The notes under the pieces: model-generated
What the model saw: only the letters and a program-made list of their open reading frames with translations
The model's database searches: none
What the model was told of the DNA's origin: nothing
Shown: positions 17,619 to 27,007 of the stretch, piece by piece
Layout: each line of letters begins with the position of its first letter
Position numbering within the stretch: the stretch's first letter is position 1
Translations under genes and position numbers: made by a program
Source: Lentisphaeria bacterium
GTDB taxonomy: Bacteria > Verrucomicrobiota > Lentisphaeria > Victivallales > UBA1829
Assembly (NCBI GenBank): GCA_017963105.1
Contig: JAGCTY010000073.1
Span: 1-50,704, forward strand
Direction: 5' to 3'
Length of the DNA stretch: 50,704 bases

Positions 17619-18572
17619 ATGAAAGATGCACCGAAGCCTGAAAAGAAAAAAGGCTACTATCTTCCCACCATCCTCCTCGGAATCATCGTGGCGGCAATTT
17701 TCCTGCTGGCGATTTTCACCTACCAGGTGCCCGCCACGGAGCGCGCCCTGGTCCTGACCATGGGCAAAATCACGAAGGAGGCCGAGCCCGGGCTCCATCT
17801 GCGCCTGCCGCTGCCCTTCCAGCAGGTGATCCGCTACGACATCCGCAAGCGCCCGTTCGACGGAAACATCGGGCATCTGGAGGAAACGACGACGCGCGAC
17901 CAGAAGCAGGTCGTGATCGGGCTGAACGTGATCTACCGGATCAAGGACCTGAAACGCTTCAAGGAAGCCGCGCCGAAGCTCGAGACCGCGCTTGGCTACC
18001 TCGGCGGACGTATGCGCACGGCGAAGGCGGCGGTGGTCGGCAAGTACGACTACGACCAGCTCATCAACACCGATCCGAACCTGATGAAGATCGAGCAGAT
18101 GCGCGCCGAAATTCTGGAAATGATCGCGCCCGACGTGATGGAGAAATACGGACTTGAGGTCAGCGACGTGTTGTTCTCGTCCATCGGCGTCCCGGAGAAG
18201 ACCGCGGCGGCCATCGCGAGCCGCATGAAGCAGGAACGCGAGACGGAAGCCGCGCGCAAGCGCGACGAAGGCAAGACGAAGGCGGAGGAGATCCGCACGC
18301 TCGCCAACACCGAGAAGAGCAAGATGATCACGCAGGCGCAGGCCCAGGCGAAAGCCCTGATGGCCGAGGGCGACGCCGAGGCGGCGTCCTACTACGCCGT
18401 GTTCACGAAGGAGCCCGAACTCGCGACGTTCCTCCGCAAGCTCCAGGCGATGAAGAAGATCCTGTCCTCGAAGTCCACGCTGATCCTCAGCACCGAGTCC
18501 GCGCCGTTCGACGTCCTGAACGGGACGTCGGATTCGTTCGCCTCGGAGAAATCCGCATCGGAGAAGAAATAA
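17619..18572 (+). CDS. hflC: HflC-like SPFH/prohibitin-family membrane protein
   Basis: 317 residues: a short cytoplasmic tail, one membrane helix (about 15-37), an SPFH domain starting VPATERALVLTMGKI, and a long charged helical region (RMKQERETEAARKRDEGKTKAEEIRTLA) ending in a flexible Ser/Lys tail. HflC pairs with HflK into a large cage that modulates the FtsH protease. The length and simple N-terminus are HflC-like; the next gene is the HflK-like partner, 15 bases on (the order is reversed relative to E. coli). It is the first gene of the operon; CGGAGACC precedes the ATG. Another SPFH subfamily is possible. Confidence 0.85.
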   Translation: MKDAPKPEKKKGYYLPTILLGIIVAAIFLLAIFTYQVPATERALVLTMGKITKEAEPGLHLRLPLPFQQVIRYDIRKRPFDGNIGHLEETTTRDQKQVVIGLNVIYRIKDLKRFKEAAPKLETALGYLGGRMRTAKAAVVGKYDYDQLINTDPNLMKIEQMRAEILEMIAPDVMEKYGLEVSDVLFSSIGVPEKTAAAIASRMKQERETEAARKRDEGKTKAEEIRTLANTEKSKMITQAQAQAKALMAEGDAEAASYYAVFTKEPELATFLRKLQAMKKILSSKSTLILSTESAPFDVLNGTSDSFASEKSASEKK

Positions 18573-18587
18573 GGAGCGCGACCCGAC

Positions 18588-19775
18588 ATGGCGGAAAAAT
18601 TGAATCAGACGGCATCCGGCGGACCGGGGGAAGGCCAGCTCAAGACGGGCGTGGACTTCCTGTCCCGTGCGCTGAAGATGTTTTTCGGCATCCTGGCGGC
18701 GTTCATCATCGTGGCGCTGGGATGGTTCCTGGTATTCGGCGGCTCGTTCATCGTGGACACGACCACGGAGAGCGTGATTGTGCTCCAGTTCGGCAAGTTC
18801 AAGCAGGAGTGCAAGGAAGGCTGGCACTGGTTCCTGCCTTCGCCGGTGAACCGCATCGTGCGTATCCCGATCAATAAGCAGGAGATCACGAGCATGGCGT
18901 TCATGCCGATGGACGCGGAGTTCCTGTACTACCAGGGCGTGAAGGCGGACGGGACCGGCCCGTCGGACGTGAACGAGAAGCTCGTGCCCGGCGTGGACGG
19001 CTACGTGCTGCTCGGCAACAACTCGATCCTGCACTGCGAATGGGTGATGACCTACCGCGTGACCGATCCGCAGAAGTTCTACCTGACCTGCCTGAGCACG
19101 GACACGACGGAGAATGTCTCGGGATCGGACGATGCGTCCAAGGGGCAGACGGCCTCGCTCGGCACGGCGCGCGCCATGCTGCAGGACCTGCTCGACGACG
19201 TGGTGATTACCGCCAGCGCCGTGCAGAACCTGGAGACGACCTACTATGACCGTGCGAAGTATGAGCAGACGGTGAAGCAGGCGCTCGTGGAGCGCATCGC
19301 CGCCATGGATTTCGGCATCACGCTCGAAAATCTCACGCTCAAGATCGCGGCGCCCCCGATCATCACGATCCCGTCGTTCCAGGAGCTGCTGCTGTCCGAG
19401 ACCGACGCCGAACGCGTGGTCGAGGAGGCGCGGACGTACAGCGTGGAGCAGGAGAACCTGGCGAAGTCCGAATCCGCGAAGATTCTGGCGGACGCCGGCG
19501 CGTACAAACTCCGCGTGGTGAAGGAAGTCGCCGCCGACGCGTCGTACTTCGATGAAATCTATGCCCAATACAGCAAAAACAAAAAGGCGACGCTCGTGTC
19601 GCTCTTCTCCGATACCCTGGCCGAAGCCATCGCCCCCGTGCAGGACAAGTTCATCGTGGACGTGAAGGGCGGCGGCCAGTCCGTACTCTGGCTGAAGGTC
19701 AACCAGGAACCCCTGCAGCAGCGTGCGGACCGTGCGCCCGCCGGCGCAGGCGGCGGCTCCGCAAAGGAGGAGTAA
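18588..19775 (+). CDS. hflK: HflK-like SPFH/prohibitin-family membrane protein
   Basis: 395 residues: a polar N-terminus, a membrane helix (about 32-52), an SPFH domain (VDTTTESVIVLQFGKFKQEC onward), a helical region (TDAERVVEEARTYSVEQENLAKSESAKIL), and a Gly/Ala-rich tail. This matches HflK in size and tail. There is a roughly 40-residue insertion around FLYYQGVKADGTGPSDVNEK not typical of E. coli HflK. Co-translated with the HflC-like gene, and 2 bases before the P-type ATPase gene, so the SPFH pair may scaffold or police that transporter (inference). Confidence 0.83.
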   Translation: MAEKLNQTASGGPGEGQLKTGVDFLSRALKMFFGILAAFIIVALGWFLVFGGSFIVDTTTESVIVLQFGKFKQECKEGWHWFLPSPVNRIVRIPINKQEITSMAFMPMDAEFLYYQGVKADGTGPSDVNEKLVPGVDGYVLLGNNSILHCEWVMTYRVTDPQKFYLTCLSTDTTENVSGSDDASKGQTASLGTARAMLQDLLDDVVITASAVQNLETTYYDRAKYEQTVKQALVERIAAMDFGITLENLTLKIAAPPIITIPSFQELLLSETDAERVVEEARTYSVEQENLAKSESAKILADAGAYKLRVVKEVAADASYFDEIYAQYSKNKKATLVSLFSDTLAEAIAPVQDKFIVDVKGGGQSVLWLKVNQEPLQQRADRAPAGAGGGSAKEE

Positions 19776-19777
19776 TC

Positions 19778-21898
19778 ATGGCTGAAGAACTGAAAATCGA
19801 GAATCCCGCAGCGGAAACCCCGGACGTCTGCCCGGACCACGACCACCACGATCACGACCATCACGATCACGACCATCATCATGATCACGGCCACCATCAC
19901 GACCACGATTGCGATTGCGACTGCGATCACGATCATGACCCCGATGAGCCGACCCGCTGCATTTCCTGCGGCGCGCCCATCGGCGAAGGCGTCGGACACT
20001 CCCGTTCCATGGGGCGGGCGTCGTTCGCGTTCGTCGGCGGCTTCCTGATCGTGAACTCGTATCTGCTGTCCTGGCTGTTCCCGGACGAGGCTTTTGCTTC
20101 GAACCTGAGCGCGGCGATCGGCGCCGTCACGCTGGCTCTGCCGATCGTCGTGACGGCCATCCGCGACCTGATCGAAGGCCGCGTGTACATGAACGAACTC
20201 GTCGCGCTGGCGATCCTCGCGGCGTTCGCGTCCGGCGACTTCCGCACGGCTGGCATCGTGGCGTTCTTCCTGCTCATCACGATCATCATCGAGTCCCATA
20301 CGGCGAGTGGCGCGCAGCGTTCCATCGAGGAGCTGATCCGGCTGACGCCGCGCACGGCGCACAAGATCGGCGAGGACGGCGAAACGGACGTTTCCGTGAA
20401 GGACCTGGCGCTGAACGACATCATCAGCGTACGTCCCGGCGAAAACTTCCCGGTCGACGGCGTGATCGTCCGCGGCGAAAGCGCCGTGAATCAGGCGTCC
20501 ATCACCGGCGAATCCATGCCGGAGGACAAGAACGCGGGCGACGAGGTGTATGCCGGCACGCTGAACATCTCCGGCAGCCTCGAAGTGCGCGTGACGCGCC
20601 TCGGCAAGGACACCACGCTCGGCAAGGTCGAGCAGATGATCCGGTCCGCGGAACGCAATAAGACGCCGTTCGTGCGTATCATCGACCGTTACGCGGGCTA
20701 TTACACGCCCACGATCCTGATGCTGGCGATCATCACGTGGTGGCTCCCCGGCGGGAGCATGGACCGCGTGATCTCCCTGCTCGTGATCTCCTGCCCGTGC
20801 GCCGTGGTGCTGGCGACTCCGACGACCATCGTGGCCGCCGTGGCCGCGGCCGCGCGCCTGGGCGTGCTCATCAAGAACATCAACCACCTGGAACTCGCCG
20901 GAAAGATCCGCACGGTCGTGTTCGACAAGACCGGCACGCTGACCGAGGGCGAGCTTTCCGTGGCTCGCCTGAACCCCGTGGCGGAGGGCGTCGAGCCCGC
21001 CGAACTCCTGCTGACCGCGATTTCGCTGGAAGCCCACAGCAACCACCCGACCGCGCAGGCGCTCCAGCGCCTCGCCGCCGAGGTCGGCATCCCCGCGAAA
21101 CCGGTGTCCGGGTTCCAGGAAGTCCCCGGCAAGGGCGTCATCGCCATGCTGGACGGCAAACGCGTCCTGGTCGGGCGCGCGGTCTGGCTGGAAAGCGTCG
21201 GTGTGAAGCTGCCCGCGCTCGATTCGAAGGAAACCGAGACGATGAGCGTGGTGTATGTGGCCGTGGACGAGAATGTGATCGGCTGGATCGGCTTCAAGGA
21301 CAAGATCCGTTCCGAGGCCGCCGCCGCGATCAACGAACTCAAGTCCATCGGCGTGACCCGCTGCGCCATGGTGACCGGCGACCGCGGCAGCGTGGCCGTC
21401 TCCATCGCGTCCCAGCTGAGCATCGACGACATCCGCAGCGACTGCCTGCCGGAGACGAAGGTCGCCTACGTGGAAGAGGTCAAGAAGACCTCGACCGTGG
21501 CGGTGGTCGGCGACGGCGTGAACGATGCGCCCGCGCTTGCCGCCGGCGACCTGGGCATCGCCATGGGCGCCATCGGCAGCGACATCGCGATCAACAGCGC
21601 CAGCATCGCGCTCATGACCAACGACCTGCGCCGTGTGCCGTTCCTGATCGTCCTCTCCCGCAAGACGAGCGCGATCATGTACCAGAACCTGGCGTTCGGC
21701 CTGAGCTTCGTGCTCTGCGGCATCATCCTGTCCGTCTTCGGGCGCATGGACCCGATCGCCGCGGCCGCCCTGCATACCATCAGCACGCTGATCGTGATCT
21801 TCAACAGCGCTCGCCTGGTCCGCACGGGCGAAGACCTGACTTCCGACGGAGGCGCCGTCGCCGTGAAGAAGACGTCCGGCGGAGAGGGAGAGGAATAA
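19778..21898 (+). CDS. Heavy-metal P1B-type ATPase with His-rich N-terminus
   Basis: 706 residues. The N-terminal ~20-54 is a run of His/Asp with three CD pairs, followed by CISCG (about 61-65) in place of the usual HMA domain. The core has TGES (about 243), the membrane metal site CPC (about 339-341), DKTGT (about 384, phosphorylated Asp), the HP motif in SNHPTA, and GDGVNDAP. A CPC motif with a His-rich tail suggests zinc, cadmium or another divalent metal, or copper, exported at the cost of ATP. The start at 19778 follows AAGGAGGAG, which overlaps the end of hflK. It sits between SPFH and ABC genes in one operon. Confidence 0.93.
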   Translation: MAEELKIENPAAETPDVCPDHDHHDHDHHDHDHHHDHGHHHDHDCDCDCDHDHDPDEPTRCISCGAPIGEGVGHSRSMGRASFAFVGGFLIVNSYLLSWLFPDEAFASNLSAAIGAVTLALPIVVTAIRDLIEGRVYMNELVALAILAAFASGDFRTAGIVAFFLLITIIIESHTASGAQRSIEELIRLTPRTAHKIGEDGETDVSVKDLALNDIISVRPGENFPVDGVIVRGESAVNQASITGESMPEDKNAGDEVYAGTLNISGSLEVRVTRLGKDTTLGKVEQMIRSAERNKTPFVRIIDRYAGYYTPTILMLAIITWWLPGGSMDRVISLLVISCPCAVVLATPTTIVAAVAAAARLGVLIKNINHLELAGKIRTVVFDKTGTLTEGELSVARLNPVAEGVEPAELLLTAISLEAHSNHPTAQALQRLAAEVGIPAKPVSGFQEVPGKGVIAMLDGKRVLVGRAVWLESVGVKLPALDSKETETMSVVYVAVDENVIGWIGFKDKIRSEAAAAINELKSIGVTRCAMVTGDRGSVAVSIASQLSIDDIRSDCLPETKVAYVEEVKKTSTVAVVGDGVNDAPALAAGDLGIAMGAIGSDIAINSASIALMTNDLRRVPFLIVLSRKTSAIMYQNLAFGLSFVLCGIILSVFGRMDPIAAAALHTISTLIVIFNSARLVRTGEDLTSDGGAVAVKKTSGGEGEE

Positions 21899-21901
21899 GC
21901 C

Positions 21902-23134
21902 ATGGCGGAGGCAGTGAAAACGGCGGAAAAGTCCGTGTCGGAGCGCCCCGTGGTGGTGAGCGCGGTCGGCCTGACGAAGGTCTTCCGCGACTTCTGGAAC
22001 CGCCCGAAGGCGAAGGCCGTGAACGACATCGACTTCGAGGTCCGCGAGGGCGAGGTGGTCGGGTTGCTCGGGCCCAACGGGTCCGGCAAGTCCACGACCG
22101 TGAAAATGCTGCTCGGGCTGCTTTACCCGACCGGAGGCCGCTTGACCGTGTTCGGCAAGTCGCCGCGCGACGTGGAGAACAAGAAACTGATCGGGTACCT
22201 GCCCGAAGAGACATACCTTTATAAATACCTGACCGCGTTCGAAACGCTGGATTTCTTCGCCTCGCTGTTCGGCCTGTCGAAGGAGGAGCGCACCCGCCGG
22301 TGCGACCAGCTGCTGGATATGGTCGGGCTGGCGCACGCCCGGAACCGCCCCGTCGGCGAGTTTTCGAAGGGCATGGCGCGCCGCATCGGCCTGGCGCAGG
22401 CCATGATCAACGACCCGGCGTTCCTGATCCTCGACGAACCGACGTCCGGCCTGGACCCGCTCGGCTGCCGCGAGGTGAAGGACCTGATCAAGCTCCTGAA
22501 GAAACGCGGGAAGACCGTGATCGTGACCAGCCACCTGCTCAGCGACGTGGAGGAGGTCTGCGACCGCATCATCGTGCTGTACGGCGGACGCATCCGCGCC
22601 AACGGCGGCATGGACGACCTGCTCACCATCCGCGCCAGCGACACCATCACCGTGCCGAGGTTGCCGGATGACGCCATCGAACGCATCCGGCAGATCGTCC
22701 GCGAGAGCGTCCCGGACGGCGAAATGTCCGTGGCGCACCCGCATATGTCGCTGGAGGATTTCTTCGTGGACATCGTGAACGAGGCGAAGATGGAAAGCCT
22801 GGAGACCTCCGGGTCCCGTTCGGGCGGCGCCATCGCCGAATACCTGACCGGGGACAAGGAGCGCGACGCGAAAGCGGTGCTCGACTCGCTCACGCATGAG
22901 GAGGAGACCCCGGCGCGGACGCTTGAGCGGAAGATGGAGGAGGACGCGAAGAAGGCTGCCGAGGAAGCCGCGAAGAAACGCCAGGACGAACTGTTCGCTC
23001 AGCTTCAGGCCTCGGCTCCCGTTCCGGAGGAGGAGAAATCCCGTCAGGAACAGCAGAAGATCGAAGAGAAGATGTCGGAGGCGAACCGCAAACTCAAGGA
23101 TTTGCTGCCGAATCCGCCGGACAAGAAAGACTGA
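21902..23134 (+). CDS. ABC transporter ATP-binding protein with long charged C-terminal extension
   Basis: 410 residues. Walker A GPNGSGKST (about 59-67), signature EFSKGMARRIGLAQA, Walker B FLILDEPTSGLDP, switch His in VTSHLL: all intact. After the usual ~310-residue domain there is a ~90-residue acidic/basic helical tail (about 320-410; KMEEDAKKAAEEAAKKRQDE) that looks like a coiled coil and is not typical of the family. It is 3 bases after the P-type ATPase and 6 bases before its likely permease. The tail may dock partner proteins (inference). Confidence 0.92.
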   Translation: MAEAVKTAEKSVSERPVVVSAVGLTKVFRDFWNRPKAKAVNDIDFEVREGEVVGLLGPNGSGKSTTVKMLLGLLYPTGGRLTVFGKSPRDVENKKLIGYLPEETYLYKYLTAFETLDFFASLFGLSKEERTRRCDQLLDMVGLAHARNRPVGEFSKGMARRIGLAQAMINDPAFLILDEPTSGLDPLGCREVKDLIKLLKKRGKTVIVTSHLLSDVEEVCDRIIVLYGGRIRANGGMDDLLTIRASDTITVPRLPDDAIERIRQIVRESVPDGEMSVAHPHMSLEDFFVDIVNEAKMESLETSGSRSGGAIAEYLTGDKERDAKAVLDSLTHEEETPARTLERKMEEDAKKAAEEAAKKRQDELFAQLQASAPVPEEEKSRQEQQKIEEKMSEANRKLKDLLPNPPDKKD

Positions 23135-23140
23135 CGCACG

Positions 23141-24574
23141 ATGACCGCGTTCCTTGCCATAGTGAAGCTGACGATCCGGTCCGCGGTCCGGTCGCACATC
23201 TTCCGCCTGCTCCTGATCCTGCTGCTCCTGAGCGTCTTCCTGCTGCCGTTCACCCTGCTGGGCGACGGCACGCCGAAGGGCGAGGTGCAGATATTCCTGC
23301 AATATTCACTCGGGTTCGCCGGGTTCATCCTGTGCCTGTCGTCCGTATGGCTGGCATGTTCCGAGGTCAGTTCGGATGTGGAGACGGCGCAGATCCACAT
23401 GATCGCGGTGAAGCCGGTCCGCCGGGCGGTCGTCCTGCTCGGCAAATACACCGGCGTGGTGCTGATCCACCTGGCCCTGCTGCTGATCGCCGTCGTCGCC
23501 GTCTACGCCTTCCTGTCGTTCCGCCTGGCGTCCGCCGAGATGTCCGACGGGGACCGCCTGATGCTGGACGAACAGGTCCTGACGGCGCGTGCCGTGTACA
23601 GCCCCGTGCGGCCGGACTTCAACGCGCTGGCGCAGCAGGAGCTCGACCGCCGCATCGCGCTGGCCCGGGAACACGGACAGGATACGCTCCGGTTCCAGGA
23701 CGACCAGATGCGCCAGGAGGCGTTCCTGGAGATACGCAAGGAGCTGATCGCGACCTACGGGCTCGTTTCCAAAGACGAATCCATCTACTGGCAGTTCGAG
23801 GGGCTGCCGAAGGACCTGACCGACGACGACATCGTTTTCCTGCGCTACACCATCTACGTGAACCGCTACTACACGCAGGACCAGAACTCCGTCCGCGGGC
23901 ACTGGATCTTCGGCGCGAACTACACGCGGCCCGACGACAACGGCGGCGAGACGGTCGTGACCGACCTGATGGCGCTGCCGGAGGACGATTTCCTGACCGC
24001 CGCCCAGAACGAAACGGCGGTCCCGATCCGGAACTCCTATTTCGTCTATGACGGGAAGGCCGAGGTCGGGTTCCTGAACAAGGACACGCATACGAGCGAA
24101 CTGAACTTCGAGGAGGGCAGGGGGCCGTTCCTGCTGATCCGCGAGACCGGGTTCTTCTCCAACTACTGCCGCGCGATCCTGGTGCTGGCGATCGGAATCC
24201 TCTCGGTCACGCTGCTGGCCTCGGCGGTCGCCGCCTGCATGTCCCTGCCGATCGCGATCTTCTTCTCCGCGGCGTACATGCTCACCGGCGGACTGGCGAA
24301 CTACCTGGTGACGTCGATCCCGGACGTGGTGGATTTCCAGGCGGAATACACCGGGACGTTCGGCTACCAGTTCGGCGACCTGATGCTGAACCTGATCGTG
24401 CCGCTTCAGGATTTCTTCGTGACCGGGCATCTGGCGAACGGCGAGCTGATCAGCTTCCCGTTCATCGGCGTGCTGTTCGCGAAAGATTTCGTTCTGAGGA
24501 TGCTCCCGGTGTTCCTGCTCGGAGCCTGGATTTACACGCGCCGCGAACTGGCGCTGGCGTCGAAACGAGGATAG
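23141..24574 (+). CDS. ABC-2 type permease with a large soluble insertion
   Basis: 477 residues. Hydrophobic segments near 13-33, 47-68 and 100-120 are followed by a soluble stretch of about 215 residues (about 125-335; contains NYTRPDDNGGET), then helices near 345-370, 372-392 and a last one near 450-468. This layout resembles gliding/copper-type ABC-2 permeases with a periplasmic domain. It partners with the ATPase six bases upstream. Substrate unknown. Confidence 0.85.
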   Translation: MTAFLAIVKLTIRSAVRSHIFRLLLILLLLSVFLLPFTLLGDGTPKGEVQIFLQYSLGFAGFILCLSSVWLACSEVSSDVETAQIHMIAVKPVRRAVVLLGKYTGVVLIHLALLLIAVVAVYAFLSFRLASAEMSDGDRLMLDEQVLTARAVYSPVRPDFNALAQQELDRRIALAREHGQDTLRFQDDQMRQEAFLEIRKELIATYGLVSKDESIYWQFEGLPKDLTDDDIVFLRYTIYVNRYYTQDQNSVRGHWIFGANYTRPDDNGGETVVTDLMALPEDDFLTAAQNETAVPIRNSYFVYDGKAEVGFLNKDTHTSELNFEEGRGPFLLIRETGFFSNYCRAILVLAIGILSVTLLASAVAACMSLPIAIFFSAAYMLTGGLANYLVTSIPDVVDFQAEYTGTFGYQFGDLMLNLIVPLQDFFVTGHLANGELISFPFIGVLFAKDFVLRMLPVFLLGAWIYTRRELALASKRG

Positions 24575-24584
24575 GAGCCGGAAG

Positions 24585-26210
24585 ATGAAGAACCGTTACG
24601 CATTGTTTTTCGCCCTGCTCGCCGGGACCCTGGTCGTGCTTTTCGCGAACGTGTTCGTTCAGAAGCGCATGGCGGTGATTGTGAAGGAGGACAAGCTCGT
24701 CGACGAGACGTTCGCCGCCGAGGGCACGCCGCCGATCGTGGCGTTCTCCACGATGGCGCTGGGCGGGTTCCGCGGACTCATCGCGGACATCCTGTGGATT
24801 CGCGCGGGCGACCTCCAGCAGAAAGGCAAATACTACGAGCTGGTGCAGCTCTCCGACTGGATTCTGAAGCTCCAGCCGAAATTCTCCGCCGCAGCGTCGC
24901 ATATGGGCTGGAACATGGCGTACAACGTCTCCGTGGCGTGCAAACGCCCCGAAGACCGCTGGCGCTGGGTCCGGCGCGGAATCCAGCTGATGCAGGACGC
25001 CGTGACCATGAACCCGAACGACCCGAACGTGTATCACGAGCTCGCCTGGATTTACCAGCATAAGCTCGGCAATGTGCTGGACGACGCGCAGCGGTACTAC
25101 AAGGAGACCATGGCGCGCGACCTGATGTTCCTCTACGGGAAGCATTACCCCGACTGGGAAGCCTGGGCTGCGTCGCCCGCCACCGAGGAGGCGCTCCGCG
25201 AGATGTTCCCCGCCGGCCATCCGGCCTGGCTCGCGATCCTGGAGTACAACCAGGGCGACCTGGAACGCCTGTTCGGCGAATTCCGCCTGAACGGCGGCTT
25301 GCCGAAGGAGCTGAAGGAAAAGCTGACGCCGGAGGACGCGTCCGTGCTGGATTATTATTTCCGCCGCAAATGGCTGAAGAATGACTGGAACGTGGAGCCG
25401 GAAACGATCCTGGCCGTGAACAAGGCGTACGGCGAACTCGACTGGCTGCTGCCCGAATCGTTCGGCATCTACTGGGCGCACGTCGGACTGGACCACACCC
25501 CGGACCACGAGGACCTCGCGCTCACGCGTCTGATCCTGCAGTCCCTGGTGGCGACGTTCAACTACGGGCGCATGCTGCTGCCGAAGGAAAACGAGGTCAG
25601 CGACTTCTTCCTGCTCGTACCGAATACGGGCGTGATCGACGCCACGCGCGACCTCTACAAGAAAGTCCTGCAAAACGACACCTACGCCCATTCGCCGTTC
25701 GAGGCGCTCTACGAAAACTTCCTGATCGACTCCATCGTGACCCTTTACACCTACTCGCAGAAGGATGCGGCGGCGAAACTCTACCAGGAACTCCGCACCG
25801 AGACGAAAAACGGCAATTCCCGGACCATGACGCTCGACCAGTTCGTGCTGAACGAATGGGAGGACGACCTGGTCAGCGGCGATTTCAAGCAGATCGGAAA
25901 CGAGCTGGAAGGTCTGCTCTTCACGTCCTGCATGCTCATCGGCTACGGCGACCGCGAAGCCGCCGCGGACCACCTCGCGCTCGCGAAACGCGTCTACGAC
26001 AGCTATGTGCGCCAGCACGCCGACCTCGACCGCGTGGCGCTCCCGCCGTTCTCCGAAATGAAGGCCCGTACCGCGCGCGCCATCATCGAAAACTATCCTC
26101 CCGAGATCGCGAACCGTCTGCGCGCCGAGGTCGAGGAGGATTTGAAGAAACAGGAACAGGCCGCCGAGGCGTCCGGTTCCGGGGCGGACCAGGAGGCCGC
26201 CGGACAATGA
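24585..26210 (+). CDS. Large membrane-anchored TPR-like protein of unknown function
   Basis: 541 residues. One N-terminal membrane helix (about 5-24), then a mostly helical body with TPR-like features (YELVQLSDWILKLQPKFSAAASHMGWNMAYN; DAVTMNPNDPNVYHELAWIYQHKL), and a charged C-terminus (EEDLKKQEQAAEASGSG). No catalytic motif is seen. The position directly after the ABC permease (10 bases) and the single anchor suggest a periplasmic partner of that transporter (inference). The ATG at 24585 follows AGGAG. It overlaps the next gene by 4 bases. Confidence 0.82.
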   Translation: MKNRYALFFALLAGTLVVLFANVFVQKRMAVIVKEDKLVDETFAAEGTPPIVAFSTMALGGFRGLIADILWIRAGDLQQKGKYYELVQLSDWILKLQPKFSAAASHMGWNMAYNVSVACKRPEDRWRWVRRGIQLMQDAVTMNPNDPNVYHELAWIYQHKLGNVLDDAQRYYKETMARDLMFLYGKHYPDWEAWAASPATEEALREMFPAGHPAWLAILEYNQGDLERLFGEFRLNGGLPKELKEKLTPEDASVLDYYFRRKWLKNDWNVEPETILAVNKAYGELDWLLPESFGIYWAHVGLDHTPDHEDLALTRLILQSLVATFNYGRMLLPKENEVSDFFLLVPNTGVIDATRDLYKKVLQNDTYAHSPFEALYENFLIDSIVTLYTYSQKDAAAKLYQELRTETKNGNSRTMTLDQFVLNEWEDDLVSGDFKQIGNELEGLLFTSCMLIGYGDREAAADHLALAKRVYDSYVRQHADLDRVALPPFSEMKARTARAIIENYPPEIANRLRAEVEEDLKKQEQAAEASGSGADQEAAGQ

Positions 26211-27007
26211 TGATCTATCCCCTGTTTCCCGGCGGGCTCGAACGTGCCCTGACGTTCAGCTACGACGACGCCCTGGACGAAGACCTGCGCCTCGCGGGCA
26301 TTTTTTCCGGCCACGGGCTGAAATGCACGTTCAACATCTGCGCGGACAACGGTCTGCACGACGGCTCGTTCCCGTCGTTCGACGTGAACGAAGTCTACCT
26401 GAAGCACGGGCACGAGATCGCGATCCACGGCGCGGAGCACGCGTTCGAGGACATGATGCCCATCGAGGCCGTGATCGCAGACATCCTCGAAAACCGGAAG
26501 CGCCTGGAAGCCATCACGCACGCCCCGGTGAAGGGCATGGCGTACCCCTACGGCACGTTCACCACCGACCTGAAACGCCAGCTCCGCGAACTCGGCATCC
26601 TGTATTCCCGCACCGTGAACAGTACTCACGCGTTCCGGCTCCCGGACGATTTTCTGGAGTGGAACCCGACCGCCCACCACAGCGAGAACATCGCCGAGCT
26701 CGGCGAACGTTTCCTGAACAACCGCTACCCGCGCGGCACGGTCTGCTACATCTGGGGGCATTCGTTCGAGTTTTCGCGCAACAACAACTGGGACATCATC
26801 GAGCGGTTCGCCGACAAGATGGCGGGCAAGCCCGGGGTGTGGTACGCCACGAACATGGAGATTTACGACTACCACCAGGCGTACCGCATGCTCCGGTTCA
26901 CCGCCGACTGCTGCTATGTGCAGAACCCCTCCGCGCGGACGGTCTGGATCATGCGCGGGAAGAACGCTTTCGAGATTCCGTCCGGCGATGTCGTCCGAAT
27001 CGGCTGA
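26207..27007 (+). CDS. Polysaccharide deacetylase-family protein
   Basis: 266 residues. NodB-type motifs: TFSYDDA (motif 1, metal/catalytic Asp at 20-21), HEIAIHGAEH (motif 2, metal-binding His pair) and GMAYPYG (motif 3). No signal peptide, so cytoplasmic unless exported unconventionally. It would remove acetyl groups from N-acetyl sugars; the substrate is not evident. The start is at the ATGA overlap with the TPR gene, with AGGAGG 10 bases upstream. Its 3' end overlaps the next gene by 20 bases. Confidence 0.87.
   Translation: MMIYPLFPGGLERALTFSYDDALDEDLRLAGIFSGHGLKCTFNICADNGLHDGSFPSFDVNEVYLKHGHEIAIHGAEHAFEDMMPIEAVIADILENRKRLEAITHAPVKGMAYPYGTFTTDLKRQLRELGILYSRTVNSTHAFRLPDDFLEWNPTAHHSENIAELGERFLNNRYPRGTVCYIWGHSFEFSRNNNWDIIERFADKMAGKPGVWYATNMEIYDYHQAYRMLRFTADCCYVQNPSARTVWIMRGKNAFEIPSGDVVRIG

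Noticed and set aside
19559..23302. 1247-residue minus-strand open frame
   Set aside because: It covers four well-supported plus-strand genes and has the His/Arg/Gln-rich look of an antisense shadow.
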